A stretch of DNA of 47,130 bases, from contig QFNA01000001.1 in assembly GCA_003248395.1 (NCBI GenBank), forward strand, positions 1 through 47,130, written 5' to 3'. Made by a program: the position numbers and the translations under genes. The notes beneath the pieces were generated by a model, which was given only the letters and a program-made list of their open reading frames with translations, was not told where the DNA came from and did not search any database. The DNA comes from Citromicrobium sp. (GTDB lineage: Bacteria > Pseudomonadota > Alphaproteobacteria > Sphingomonadales > Sphingomonadaceae). The stretch's first letter is position 1. Every line of letters begins with the position of its first letter. This document shows positions 1-8,427 of this stretch, piece after piece.

Positions 1-148
1 TGAGGATCGTGTCGCCTGCCCAAACCGGCTCTCCGAGAGCGACCGGCGTCCCTTGCGCTGCAGTCTCGCGACCGACCATCGGCGTGTCGGGAATGACCGA
101 GCAGGCTGCCAGTGGGACGGCAAGGCACGCGATTAGGTATCGTTGCAT
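1..148 (-). CDS. Lipoprotein, 5' part only (runs off window)
   Basis: The minus strand opens with ATG at 148 and stays open to the window edge, giving about 49 residues. The start reads MQRYLIACLAVPLAACSVIP: a short basic N-terminus, a hydrophobic stretch and a lipobox (LAAC), so the product should be an outer- or inner-membrane lipoprotein with the cysteine near residue 16. The rest lies outside the window and no family can be named. It is divergent from thiE with about 77 nt between the starts. No clear ribosome binding site was seen. The lipobox is the main support; the gene may still be mis-framed since only 148 nt are visible. Confidence 0.6.
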   Translation of the reverse strand, partial: MQRYLIACLAVPLAACSVIPDTPMVGRETAAQGTPVALGEPVWAGDTIL

Positions 149-225
149 GCAGCAATCAGACAACGCCGCTGCTTTCGGGCTGCTGAATAGGTGACGTGCC
201 GGCGCGAAGTCGGTAACCGCGTTCC

Positions 226-858
226 ATGACTGACAAGATATCCACCCAGATCTACCTGATATCGCCGCTGGAAGTGAGCGGCACATTTCCTGCCCGACTC
301 GAGCGGGCACTCGATGCCGGGGATGGCGTCGCAACGGCTTTCCAGTTCCGGGTCAAGGACGTCGAACAGCATGAGGCGGCCCGCCTTGCCGAACCCCTCC
401 AGTCGATTTGCGCGGCGCGCGACGTTGCGTTCATCGTGAACGACGACATTGCGCTTGCAAAGCGGCTAGGCGCTGATGGCGTGCACCTCGGACAGAGCGA
501 CGGCGATCCTAGGGATGCACGCGAAGCCCTCGGCCGAGATGCCCAGATCGGGGTGACATGCCATGCATCGCGCCACCTTGCACTCGAGGCTGGCGAGGCT
601 GGAGCGGATTACGTCGCATTCGGCGCGTTTTTCCCGAGCTCCACCAAGCAGACAGAACATCATGCGGAGATCGACCTGCTTGAGTGGTGGAACGAGATGG
701 TCGAAATTCCGTCGGTGGCGATCGGCGGAATTACGCCTGCGAACTGTCGCGAACTCATCGTTGCTGGCGCAGATTTTCTCGCAGTCTCTGGCGCCGTCTG
801 GAACGGTGACGAGGGGCAAGCTATGTGCGAGTTTGCGGAGCAAATTCGCGCGAACTGA
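226..858 (+). CDS. thiE: Thiamine phosphate synthase (ThiE/TenI family)
   Basis: A 210-residue TIM-barrel protein of the ThiE/TenI family. ThiE couples hydroxymethylpyrimidine pyrophosphate to thiazole phosphate to give thiamine monophosphate in the cytoplasm. Family signatures in order: a YLISP-type first strand, FIVNDDIALAKRLGADGVHL around residues 69-88 (pyrophosphate/Mg binding and the VHLGQ turn), FGAFFPSSTK near residues 132-141, and VAIGGIT near residue 165 (phosphate-binding glycine loop). The usual ...ARxxGADYVGxGP motif appears as GADYVAFGAFF. Length is normal. ThiE and the regulatory paralogue TenI are hard to separate by eye; the intact ND and VHLGQ motifs favour ThiE. It is not in an obvious thi operon. 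Confidence 0.85.
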   Translation: MTDKISTQIYLISPLEVSGTFPARLERALDAGDGVATAFQFRVKDVEQHEAARLAEPLQSICAARDVAFIVNDDIALAKRLGADGVHLGQSDGDPRDAREALGRDAQIGVTCHASRHLALEAGEAGADYVAFGAFFPSSTKQTEHHAEIDLLEWWNEMVEIPSVAIGGITPANCRELIVAGADFLAVSGAVWNGDEGQAMCEFAEQIRAN

Positions 859-911
859 GTTGTGTCGTTGCAAGGGGGCGGGTCGCGTCCCGATTTAATC
901 AGGGAGCACGC

Positions 912-2189
912 ATGCGCAATCTTCTATTTCTCGCCGTATCGTCATTGGCACTCGCCGCGTGCGGCATGCAGGGGCAGGACAATGCCGATGCGGAAACTTC
1001 GGCAAATGTGGGCAACGATCAGGACCTGGGTTACGAAGCCTATGGCGATGACAATCTTGCCGATGCAATGGCCTCCAACGACGCCGCCTATGGCAAGGGC
1101 GATGCAATAGCTGGTGACGACGACGCCATTCCCGACAGCGAAGAGCGACCGATCATGCAGGCGCAGGTTGTGCTGGACCGTCGCGGATTTGGGCCTGGTG
1201 TGATCGATGGCAAGATGGGCATGAGCACCGAAAATGCTCTGCGCGGCTTCCAGGAGGCGAACTCGCTCGAAGTCACGGGCGAACTGGACGAAGCGACGAA
1301 GGCTGCTTTGGCCGAGTGGGAGCATATTCCCGCAACTCGCGTGGTGACCATCCCGAAGAGCTGGGCAAGCCAGAAATATTTCGCCATGCCCGATGATCCG
1401 GCCGATCAGGCGGAAATGGAGAACTTGGGCTACGAATCGCTGGACGAGAAGTTGGCCGAACGTTTTCATACGACGGTAGAGGTGTTGCAGCAGCTCAACC
1501 CTGGTGGACGACCGGCTGGAATGGCCACCGATCCTGATGCCAACGATGAAACAAAGCCGTCCGGAACTGAGACCCCAGAAACTTCGTCGACCCCGCAGAA
1601 GTCGGACAGCCGCTCGGATTCCGAGTTCGAGCCTGAAGAGGGACCGGACAGTATTTTCTCGGCAAGTCAGCAGATCAGGGTTCCCAATATCGGCGGTGAC
1701 CGGATTGCGCCGGGTTCGCTCGACGATCAAAACTGGCAGCGCACACTGGTCTCGCTGGGTGTCGGAAGCGAGCAGCCGCAAGTTGACCGGATTGTTGTAA
1801 GCAAGGCCGGCAAGACACTGAAAGCGTATCAGGACGAGAAACTCGTGGCTTTGTTCACCGTGAGCTCTGGCTCCAGCCGCTTTCCGCTTCCGATCGGTGA
1901 ATGGGACATTCTCGGCGAAGCCTACAATCCGCCCTATAGTTATGATCCCGAGGTTCTCGGTAAAAACGATTCGGATGGCGAAACCTACAAGCTGCCCGCT
2001 GGACCAAATAGTCCCGTCGGTGTCGTCTGGATCGACCTGAGCAAAGAACATTACGGTATTCATGGCACTCCGGACCCCGAAACGATCGGTCGTGCGCAAA
2101 GCAGTGGATGCGTGCGACTGACCAACTGGGATGCTGCGCGGCTTGCGCAAATGGTTTCGCAATCGACAGAGGTGATTTTCGAAGAATGA
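912..2189 (+). CDS. L,D-transpeptidase lipoprotein with peptidoglycan-binding domain
   Basis: A 425-residue exported cell-wall enzyme. The ATG at 912 follows an AGGGAG ribosome site and gives MRNLLFLAVSSLALAACGMQ, a lipoprotein signal with lipobox LAAC. An acidic low-complexity segment (about residues 20-75) precedes a peptidoglycan-binding domain type 1 (about residues 80-135: QAQVVLDRRGFGPGVIDGKMG). A Pro/Ser/Glu linker leads to a YkuD L,D-transpeptidase domain (about 290-425) with the catalytic signature HGTPDPETIG...SSGCVRL; the nucleophile is Cys400. Such enzymes make 3-3 crosslinks or attach proteins to peptidoglycan in the periplasm. The next gene encodes an M23 endopeptidase, which fits a small wall-remodelling pair. 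A frame open upstream of 912 was not used as the start because it would bury the signal peptide. Confidence 0.9.
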   Translation: MRNLLFLAVSSLALAACGMQGQDNADAETSANVGNDQDLGYEAYGDDNLADAMASNDAAYGKGDAIAGDDDAIPDSEERPIMQAQVVLDRRGFGPGVIDGKMGMSTENALRGFQEANSLEVTGELDEATKAALAEWEHIPATRVVTIPKSWASQKYFAMPDDPADQAEMENLGYESLDEKLAERFHTTVEVLQQLNPGGRPAGMATDPDANDETKPSGTETPETSSTPQKSDSRSDSEFEPEEGPDSIFSASQQIRVPNIGGDRIAPGSLDDQNWQRTLVSLGVGSEQPQVDRIVVSKAGKTLKAYQDEKLVALFTVSSGSSRFPLPIGEWDILGEAYNPPYSYDPEVLGKNDSDGETYKLPAGPNSPVGVVWIDLSKEHYGIHGTPDPETIGRAQSSGCVRLTNWDAARLAQMVSQSTEVIFEE

Positions 2190-2349
2190 GACGCTAAGCC
2201 AGCGTTATGAAGTTCCTCGACCGTATCCTAACGCCACGGCGGACAGCCAGCGCCAGACGACGCGGCCGGCTGAGGCGGCGCCGAGCCCGTCGCCGGGAAT
2301 AACTGCGCCCGGAGTTGCTGATGCGGCGGGTGAGACTGACGGGAGCGGT

Positions 2350-2829
2350 GTGCTCGATACGAGCGTCCCCACCGTTCCCGCGTCCAGTGAAAATGTCCTG
2401 CTTCAGGTACCCGTTCTCAACGTGCGACCGGGTGATCTTACCGATACCTTCAGTGATTCCCGTGGTGAAGGGACTCGGCTGCACGAGGCGATAGATATCA
2501 TGGCGCCTAGCGGCACGAGCGTAGTGGCCGCAGCGCCGGGGACTGTGGAGAAGCTGTTTCGGTCGGACGCGGGCGGCAACACTATTTATGTGCGATCGCC
2601 CGATGGCGAAACAATCCATTATTACGCCCATCTGGATAAGTATGCCGAAGGACTGAAAGAAGGGCAGCGCGTCAGGCGCGGCCAGCGGCTAGGAACCGTC
2701 GGATCTTCTGGCAACGCTTCGGAAGAGGCGCCCCACCTGCATTTTGCCATCTTGCAGACCACCACAGATGCAGAGTGGTGGGAGCCTGCAACTGCGATCA
2801 ATCCGTTCAGAATATTGAGAGGCGAATAG
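2350..2829 (+). CDS. M23 (LytM-type) peptidase with disrupted N-terminus
   Basis: The readable frame encodes a LytM/M23 zinc endopeptidase domain: HEAID (HxxxD) around residue 41, then DGETIHYYAHL, and the HLHF (HxH) motif near residue 137, so all metal ligands are present. Such proteins cut peptide crosslinks in peptidoglycan or act as amidase activators. The only usual start in this frame is GTG at 2350, which leaves no signal peptide or membrane segment. The same frame is open further upstream as a Pro/Ala/Ser-rich linker back to about 2230. An ATG at 2207 in another frame gives MKFLDRILT and then a short Arg-rich run to a stop. The simplest reading is a gene starting at 2207 that has lost frame, and perhaps a membrane segment, near 2230-2240. 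It ends 3 nt from a convergent gene. Confidence 0.65.
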   Translation: MLDTSVPTVPASSENVLLQVPVLNVRPGDLTDTFSDSRGEGTRLHEAIDIMAPSGTSVVAAAPGTVEKLFRSDAGGNTIYVRSPDGETIHYYAHLDKYAEGLKEGQRVRRGQRLGTVGSSGNASEEAPHLHFAILQTTTDAEWWEPATAINPFRILRGE

Positions 2830-2832
2830 CGG

Positions 2833-3201
2833 TCATCCCGCCTGTGGCCCGCCGCGATGGCAGCGCAGACGGCCCAGTTTTCCGTCGGACTTGATTTCCT
2901 GCAACATGCCGGATGCGACGCGTTGCATTTTCTGCCCCTTCATCGGACCACGCGTGAAAGTCACCCGGCTACCTTCCATCAGGTATGTTCCAGAGCCATT
3001 GCCTGCGCGGTAACTGGACGCGCCTGTAATCACGAAATTTCGCTGCGGCACCTCGTTCCATGCCTTGCCCGACGCATTTCCGGGCAGGGCGCAGGTATAT
3101 TGACCCTGCGGCAGCAGGTCGAGTTGCCCCTGGGCGAATACGGGAGCAGCAAGCACCGCCATTGCGGCGAGTGATGTCGAAAAGATAAGTGAGCGGTTCA
3201 T
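2833..3201 (-). CDS. Small secreted protein, unknown function
   Basis: A 122-residue protein with a clear signal peptide: MNRSLIFSTSLAAMAVLAAPVFA then cleavage near residue 23. The mature part (about 99 residues) is basic, contains two cysteines (in YTCALPG and RLRCHRGG) that could form a disulfide, and has a FVITGASSYRAGNGSGTYL stretch that looks like beta-strand. No family is recognised. ATG at 3201 is preceded on its strand by AGAGGAAACCC, a usable ribosome site. It is convergent with the M23 peptidase (3 nt apart) and divergent from efp. Confidence 0.75.
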   Translation of the reverse strand: MNRSLIFSTSLAAMAVLAAPVFAQGQLDLLPQGQYTCALPGNASGKAWNEVPQRNFVITGASSYRAGNGSGTYLMEGSRVTFTRGPMKGQKMQRVASGMLQEIKSDGKLGRLRCHRGGPQAG

Positions 3202-3339
3202 AGGGTTTCCTCTTCTGCAATATAGTGCATCGAGGCGAATTTTTCCACCACCTTGCCGGAAACGCCCACCTCCTGTAAGGCGCGCGGCGCATGTCCGCTG
3301 ATGATTGGCGGCGCTCTTTCACATCAAGGTAGGTTTCTC

Positions 3340-3903
3340 ATGAAGATCAGCGGCGTAGACATCCGTCCTGGCAATATTATCGAATACGAAGGCGGAATCT
3401 GGAAGGTCGCCAAGATCCAGCATACGCAGCCCGGTAAAGGGGGTGCATATATGCAGGTCGAAATGAAGAACCTGCAAGATGGTCGAAAGACCAACGTGCG
3501 TTTCCGCAGTGCCGACACTGTCGAGAAGGTCCGCCTCGACACGGCAGACTATCAATTTCTCTATGAAGATGGCGACCAGCTCGTGTTCATGGATCAGAGC
3601 ACCTACGAACAGATAAACCTGCCGAGCGATCTGCTCGGTGATGCACGGCCCTTTCTCCAGGACGGGATGCAGGTGAAGCTCGAACTCTGGGAGGAAAAGC
3701 CGATTTCGGTCGAACTGCCGCAGCAGGTCGAAGCGGACATCGTGGAGGCCGATGCAGTGGTGAAGGGGCAGACCGCCTCGTCCAGCTACAAGCCGGCCAT
3801 GCTGGACAATGGTGTTCGCATCATGGTGCCGCCGCACATCGAAAGTGGTACGCGTATCATCGTCGACGTCTACGAACAGAGTTACGTCGGCAAAGCGAAC
3901 TGA
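3340..3903 (+). CDS. efp: Translation elongation factor P
   Basis: A full-length EF-P of 187 residues that binds the ribosome near the E site and relieves stalling at polyproline stretches. The KOW-like N-terminal domain begins MKISGVDIRPGNIIEYEGG; the modification loop is QPGKGGAYMQ with Lys33 at the position that receives beta-lysine in the EpmA/EpmB pathway; two OB domains follow, ending IIVDVYEQSYVGKAN. A lysine rather than an arginine at this site argues against the EarP rhamnosylation system. The start ATG at 3340 lies after AAGGTAGG. An inositol-monophosphatase family gene follows 8 nt after the stop, so the two are likely cotranscribed. Confidence 0.96.
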   Translation: MKISGVDIRPGNIIEYEGGIWKVAKIQHTQPGKGGAYMQVEMKNLQDGRKTNVRFRSADTVEKVRLDTADYQFLYEDGDQLVFMDQSTYEQINLPSDLLGDARPFLQDGMQVKLELWEEKPISVELPQQVEADIVEADAVVKGQTASSSYKPAMLDNGVRIMVPPHIESGTRIIVDVYEQSYVGKAN

Positions 3904-3911
3904 CAAGTCAG

Positions 3912-4733
3912 ATGGCTGCTATTTCCGGACTGATCCGCGTCATGGAACGCGCTGCACGCAAGGCTGGCGGGCGTTTGCGGCGCGATTTCGGCGAAATCGA
4001 GCATCTTCAGGTCAGTCGAAAGGGTCCGGCGGATTTCGTGTCGAAAGCCGACATGCGCGCCGAACGCGCGGTTTACGACGAACTTATCGCTGCGCGCCCC
4101 GATTGGGGTTTCGTCATGGAAGAAGCGGGGACGATCGACGGCGATCCGGACAAGCCGCGCTGGATTGTGGATCCGCTCGATGGGACGAGCAATTTCCTCC
4201 ACGGCATTCCCCATTTCGCCATCAGCATCGCGGTTCAGGAGCCCAAGCTTGGTGGAGGAGGCTGGGGGGATGTTACGGCCGCCGTCGTGTACAATCCAGT
4301 CACCGACGATACATTCTGGGCCGAGAAAAGCCGCGGAGCCTGGTTGCATGACGGCAGGCTGCGGGTGTCCTCGCGGCGCAATCCTTCCGACGCGCTCATC
4401 GCTACCGGCATCCCCTTTCAGGGGCATGGCGATTTCACAGAATGGTCGAAGATTTTCGCAGCGATCGGTCCTAATGTCGCAGGCATAAGGCGATACGGTG
4501 CGGCCTCGCTTGATCTGGCGTGGCTGGCAGCGGGCCGGTTCGACGGATTTTGGGAAAGCGGCCTCAACGACTGGGATACGGCCGCGGGATGCCTGATCGT
4601 GCGCGAGGCGGGCGGCTTCGTTTCCGACTTCCGCGGACGCTCGCAGCCGATCCATTCTGCAGAGGTGCTGGCAGCAAACGATGGCCTCCATTCGAAATTG
4701 CACAAACTGCTAGTGAATGCCTTGAAAGCCTGA
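3912..4733 (+). CDS. suhB: Inositol monophosphatase family protein
   Basis: A 273-residue Mg-dependent phosphatase of the IMPase/SuhB family. Motifs in order: SKADMRAER (about residue 44), VMEEAG (metal-binding Glu), WIVDPLDGTSNFLHG around residues 85-99 (the family signature with both metal aspartates), and LNDWDTAAG near residue 219 (WDxAAG motif). Everything needed for catalysis is present. Family members dephosphorylate inositol phosphate or related sugar phosphates; SuhB also acts in rRNA antitermination. Which role applies here cannot be told. It sits 8 nt behind efp. The symbol is a family label, not a proven orthology. Confidence 0.85.
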   Translation: MAAISGLIRVMERAARKAGGRLRRDFGEIEHLQVSRKGPADFVSKADMRAERAVYDELIAARPDWGFVMEEAGTIDGDPDKPRWIVDPLDGTSNFLHGIPHFAISIAVQEPKLGGGGWGDVTAAVVYNPVTDDTFWAEKSRGAWLHDGRLRVSSRRNPSDALIATGIPFQGHGDFTEWSKIFAAIGPNVAGIRRYGAASLDLAWLAAGRFDGFWESGLNDWDTAAGCLIVREAGGFVSDFRGRSQPIHSAEVLAANDGLHSKLHKLLVNALKA

Positions 4734-4766
4734 CGCGGCGCGGCTAATCCCGCGGCTCTCCAGAGT

Positions 4767-4851
4767 GCCCCTGTGGTGGAATTGGTAGACGCGCTCGACT
4801 CAAAATCGAGTTTCTTCGGAAGTGCCCGTTCGAGTCGGGCCAGGGGCACCA
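4767..4851 (+). tRNA. tRNA-Leu (anticodon CAA)
   Basis: An 85-nt class II tRNA with encoded CCA. The acceptor arms GCCCCTG and CAGGGGC pair, the D-arm carries GGAATTGGTAGA typical of tRNA-Leu, the anticodon stem CTCGA/TCGAG closes the loop CTCAAAA (anticodon CAA), a variable arm TTTCTTCGGAAG follows, and the T-arm is GCCCG-TTCGAGT-CGGGC. It reads the UUG leucine codon. Confidence 0.96.
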
Positions 4852-4945
4852 CACTTTCAACATCTTGCCATATTCGCTGGTTCGGGCGGGTTTTTCGCGG
4901 CCGGGGCTTGCGAAGGCTGCACGAAACTGGAATTCGGTAGGACGA

Positions 4946-6745
4946 ATGATCGAAATGCCGTCTTATCACGCAATGGCTGCCATGGCGGTGACCATTGCCA
5001 TGTTCGTCGCCTTCGCCCGGGGACGCATGTCGGTAGAGATCGTGTCGCTGCTGACAATCGCGATCATAGCCGTCGGGCTCTATTTCTTCCCGCTTGAAGG
5101 GATGCGGCCGACCGACGGACTCGCGCTCGCCTTTGCGGGCTTCGGTCATTACGCGCTGATCACGATTTGCGCGCTGATGATCATGGGCAGGGGGCTCGTC
5201 GTCACCGGTGCCTTGGAGCCGGCGGCGCGTTTTCTGGAACGGGTTTTCAAGATCAACGGCCAGCTTGGGCTGCTGGTTTCGCTACTGGTGGCCATGTTTC
5301 TATCCATGGCGGTCAACGATACGCCGGTCCTGGTCTTGCTCCTGCCGATTTTTGTCAGCCTGGCCGCACGCGGGGCGATGCCCGCCTCCAAGACGTTGAT
5401 ACCGCTCAATGCCGCGGTCCTGATCGGCGGAATGGCGACAACTATCGGCACCTCCACCAATATTCTTGTCGTGTCGATCGCGGTCGATCTCGGCATGGAG
5501 CCGATGGGCGTTTTTTCATACACACCGATCGTCCTGTTCGCGGCACTCGTTGCGCTGCCGTATCTCTGGCTGGTGATGCCGCGCATGCTGCGCGACAATC
5601 GTGTCGAGGAATCGGTCGAGCCGCGGCGCTTTCAGACCCGTTTGCGCGTGACTGAAGAGTCGGTGATGAATGGCCGTGAGCTTTCGGAAGTCGCATCTCG
5701 GCTTCCGCGGGGCATCCGGTTCGAAGAGGTCCCGACCGGCCTGTTGCGACCCCAGCACCGCCTGCGCATGTCAGGCACGCATGAAGAGATCGAAGAGGCG
5801 ATGCGCGTCCTTCGCGGCGATGCCGCGCCTAGTTGGGTGATCGACCGGATTCGTAGGCGGTCGGATGAAAAGCGCGTCGATATCGTCGTCGTCGAAATGA
5901 CGGTGACCGCGGATTCGCGGCTCATCGGGCGCACCTTGCCCAGTTCGGGCATTGCCGACCTTTATGGCGTCGCGGTGATCGGTACGCACCGACCAGAGAG
6001 AATTGTCGGCGAGCGCAGCCAGTTCTCCGAGGGGGGCGACATGCGCTTTGCGGAAGGCGACGTGCTGCTGGTCATGGGCTTGCCCGAAGACTTGCAGAAC
6101 TTTGCTAGGACCGACAGCCTGCTGACGCTCGAGGGGATGCGGGAACTGCCGCGCCGCTCGAAGGCATTGTTGGCGGGGGGGATCATGGTCGGCGCAGTCG
6201 GTCTGGCTTCGGTGGGGCTGTTACCGATCGCCGTTTCTGCATTGGCGGGTGCGATCCTGATGTTCGTGACAGGGTGCGTCAAGTTCGACCGGGTCGGGCG
6301 GGCACTATCTGCCAAGGTCATTGTGCTGGTCGCGGCAAGCATCGCGATCGGCCGTATCATCCTTGAAAGCGGCGCGGCCGACTGGATTGGCGTCGTCATG
6401 TCGTCGGGCCTCCAATATCTTAGCCCCGCCGCCTCGCTTGCCGCGATCATGCTGGCGGTGACATTTCTTACCAATTTCGCGTCCAATGCGACGGCAGCGA
6501 CAGTCGGCACGCCAATTGCATTTGCCATTGCAAACCAACTCGGTCTTCCGCCTGAACCGCTGGTGCTCGCGGTGCTTTTCGGCTGCAATCTCTGCTACGC
6601 AACGCCCATTGCCTATCAAACAAATATGCTGATCATGGCGGAGGGTAGTTACGAATTCGCCGATTATCTGCGAACGGGAATTCCGCTAGTGCTGATCATG
6701 GTCACGACCCTGTCACTGGCCTTGGTGGTCACTTACGGGCTCTAA
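4946..6745 (+). CDS. SLC13/DASS-type anion transporter with central TrkA-C domains
   Basis: A 599-residue inner-membrane transporter. ATG at 4946 follows TAGGACGA and gives MIEMPSYHAMAAMAVTIAMF. The N-terminal half has several membrane helices with AVNDTPVLVLLLPIF (about residues 120-134) and TTIGTSTNILVVSIA (SNT-type substrate/sodium loop). A soluble middle part (about 215-395) holds two RCK_C/TrkA-C-like regions ending MRFAEGDVLLVMGL. The C-terminal half is again membranous with a second TNFASNATAATVGTP loop. This architecture is common in annotated SLC13 family permeases whose substrates (dicarboxylates, sulfate or other anions) vary; the substrate here is unknown. It begins 95 nt after tRNA-Leu. 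Confidence 0.87.
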   Translation: MIEMPSYHAMAAMAVTIAMFVAFARGRMSVEIVSLLTIAIIAVGLYFFPLEGMRPTDGLALAFAGFGHYALITICALMIMGRGLVVTGALEPAARFLERVFKINGQLGLLVSLLVAMFLSMAVNDTPVLVLLLPIFVSLAARGAMPASKTLIPLNAAVLIGGMATTIGTSTNILVVSIAVDLGMEPMGVFSYTPIVLFAALVALPYLWLVMPRMLRDNRVEESVEPRRFQTRLRVTEESVMNGRELSEVASRLPRGIRFEEVPTGLLRPQHRLRMSGTHEEIEEAMRVLRGDAAPSWVIDRIRRRSDEKRVDIVVVEMTVTADSRLIGRTLPSSGIADLYGVAVIGTHRPERIVGERSQFSEGGDMRFAEGDVLLVMGLPEDLQNFARTDSLLTLEGMRELPRRSKALLAGGIMVGAVGLASVGLLPIAVSALAGAILMFVTGCVKFDRVGRALSAKVIVLVAASIAIGRIILESGAADWIGVVMSSGLQYLSPAASLAAIMLAVTFLTNFASNATAATVGTPIAFAIANQLGLPPEPLVLAVLFGCNLCYATPIAYQTNMLIMAEGSYEFADYLRTGIPLVLIMVTTLSLALVVTYGL

Positions 6746-6801
6746 GGTCGGCAACGGATCGAAAATTGTCAGCCAGGTCTGGCGTCTCGGGAGGGGAAAC
6801 A

Positions 6802-8130
6802 ATGAAAATTTCTAAGATGGGCACAATCGCGGTCGCTATGAGCGCGGCTGCTCCGGTAGCAGCGCAGGACATCGGTTCGGATTTGGCGGCGGACATGCCG
6901 GAACTGATGGAGCTTTATCGCGACCTCCATGCCAATCCCGAACTCAGCTTTCAGGAACACAAGACCGCCGCCAAGTTGGCGAAACACATGCGCAGTCTTG
7001 GATTCGATGTCACCGAAAACGTCGGTCAGACGGGCGTGGTGTCGGTGCTGCGAAACGGCGAGGGGCCGACGGTCATGCTGAGAGCAGACATGGACGGTCT
7101 GCCCGTGATCGAACAGACCGGGCTCCCCTTTGCGAGCAAGGTTACCGCCACACCGGCGAGCGGCGTGACAACCGGAGTGATGCATGCATGCGGTCACGAC
7201 ACGCACATGACCGGCTTTATTGGCGCGGCTCAGTTGCTCGCCGCGCACAAGGACCAGTGGCAGGGAACGCTCGTCATGGTCCTTCAGCCAGCGGAAGAAA
7301 TAGGCCTCGGAGCACTCGCGATGCTCGAAGACGGTCTGTATACACGCTTCCCTAAACCGGACTACGCCATCGCTTTCCACGATGCTGCCGCACCGGCCCC
7401 TGCGGGAACGATCGGATACACGCCCGGCTTCGCATTGGCCAATGTCGATAGCGTCGACATCACGGTAAAGGGCGTCGGCGGGCATGGCGCCTATCCGCAC
7501 ACGACCAAGGATCCCATCGTTCTCGCCAGTGCAATCGTGATGAAGCTGCAGACGATCGTCAGCCGGGAAAGCAGCCCGCTCGACCCGGCAATCATTACGG
7601 TTGGCAGCTTCCATTCTGGCGCCAAGCACAACATCATCTCTGACGAAGCGAAGCTGCAGCTGACTGTCCGCAGCTACTCGGACGAAAGCCGCAAGCAATT
7701 GCTCGACGGCATTCGGCGCGTCGCGCGCGGTGAAGCAATCGCAGCCGGTCTACCCGACGCGTTGATGCCGGAGGTGACGGTCGAGGACCCATATACGCCC
7801 TCGACCTACAACGACCCGGAATTCAGCCGGCAGATCGCCCAGGGATTTCGCGAGCGGTTCGGCGAAGAGCGCGTGATGGAGTGGCCCTCGGTCATGGGCG
7901 GCGAGGATTTCAGCCAATTCCGCCGGGCTGCACCGGACGACGTTCAATCCATGATCTTCTGGATCAGCGGCACGCCGCAGCCCATGCTCGATGCGCTCAA
8001 CAACGAAGGCAAGCCGTTGCCGTCCTTGCATTCGCCATTCTGGGCGCCCGATGCGGAAAAGGTGATTGCGACGGGGGCCGAGGCGCTAGCAACAGCAGCT
8101 ATCGACCTCATGCCGCGAACCGGAGGCTGA
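6802..8130 (+). CDS. Exported M20-family amidohydrolase
   Basis: A 442-residue metal-dependent amidohydrolase of the M20D/IAA-amino-acid hydrolase type. The start at 6802 follows GGGAGGGGAAACA and yields a signal peptide MKISKMGTIAVAMSAAAPVAAQ, so the enzyme is probably periplasmic. Catalytic features: LHANPELSFQE near residue 37, LRADMDGLPV near residue 93, HACGHDTHMTGF near residue 130 (zinc ligands), LQPAEEIGLGA (general base Glu), and a VGGHGAYPH dimerisation-domain loop. Family members hydrolyse N-acyl amino acids or similar amides; the exact substrate is not visible. A strong hairpin terminator follows the stop. Confidence 0.9.
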   Translation: MKISKMGTIAVAMSAAAPVAAQDIGSDLAADMPELMELYRDLHANPELSFQEHKTAAKLAKHMRSLGFDVTENVGQTGVVSVLRNGEGPTVMLRADMDGLPVIEQTGLPFASKVTATPASGVTTGVMHACGHDTHMTGFIGAAQLLAAHKDQWQGTLVMVLQPAEEIGLGALAMLEDGLYTRFPKPDYAIAFHDAAAPAPAGTIGYTPGFALANVDSVDITVKGVGGHGAYPHTTKDPIVLASAIVMKLQTIVSRESSPLDPAIITVGSFHSGAKHNIISDEAKLQLTVRSYSDESRKQLLDGIRRVARGEAIAAGLPDALMPEVTVEDPYTPSTYNDPEFSRQIAQGFRERFGEERVMEWPSVMGGEDFSQFRRAAPDDVQSMIFWISGTPQPMLDALNNEGKPLPSLHSPFWAPDAEKVIATGAEALATAAIDLMPRTGG

Positions 8131-8147
8131 CGCCCTTTCAAATCATG

Positions 8148-8190
8148 ACGGCCGCCGAAGTGTTGGGGGCACTTCGACGGCCGTTTCTCC
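8148..8190 (+). terminator. Intrinsic terminator after the M20 gene
   Basis: A 15-nt arm at 8148-8162 pairs with 8170-8184 (one G-U pair) around a 7-nt loop, followed by TTCTCC. It lies 17 nt after the amidohydrolase stop and just before the convergent aceA unit, so it may serve both strands. The T tract is short. Confidence 0.75.
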
Positions 8191-8224
8191 TCCCCAGGAG
8201 AACTGTTTGCCGCAGCGTTCGGCT

Positions 8225-8416
8225 TTATCCGTCCGAAGGGACGTAGGTGCCGAGCCGGTGGTGAAGTGCGTTGATCCTGGCGAGTTCGTCACGATCGTCG
8301 GTCTGGCGCGCATAATGCATCAGTGCAGTTCGCAGCAGCCTGAAGTCTGCCGTGGAGAACAGGGCGCGAGCGCGACCCGGTTCGGTCTTGGGTGCTTCGT
8401 CGGTGATGCTTGTCAT
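8225..8416 (-). CDS. Small protein downstream of aceA, unknown function
   Basis: A 63-residue soluble protein beginning MTSITDEAPKTEPGRARALF at ATG 8416, with a good ribosome site (GAGGAGAAAA) that overlaps the aceA stop. It starts 11 nt after aceA ends, so the two are almost certainly cotranscribed and perhaps translationally coupled. The sequence is charged and helical (LRTALMHYARQTDDRDELARINALHHRL) with no signal or membrane segment. No family is recognised. Its place suggests a helper or regulator of the glyoxylate shunt, but nothing in the sequence shows this. Confidence 0.7.
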   Translation of the reverse strand: MTSITDEAPKTEPGRARALFSTADFRLLRTALMHYARQTDDRDELARINALHHRLGTYVPSDG

Positions 8417-8427
8417 CCGTTTTCTCC

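Noticed and set aside
4852..4945. An att site at the 3' end of tRNA-Leu
   Set aside because: No integrase gene and no repeat of the tRNA end was noticed in the window; the next gene is a normal transporter.
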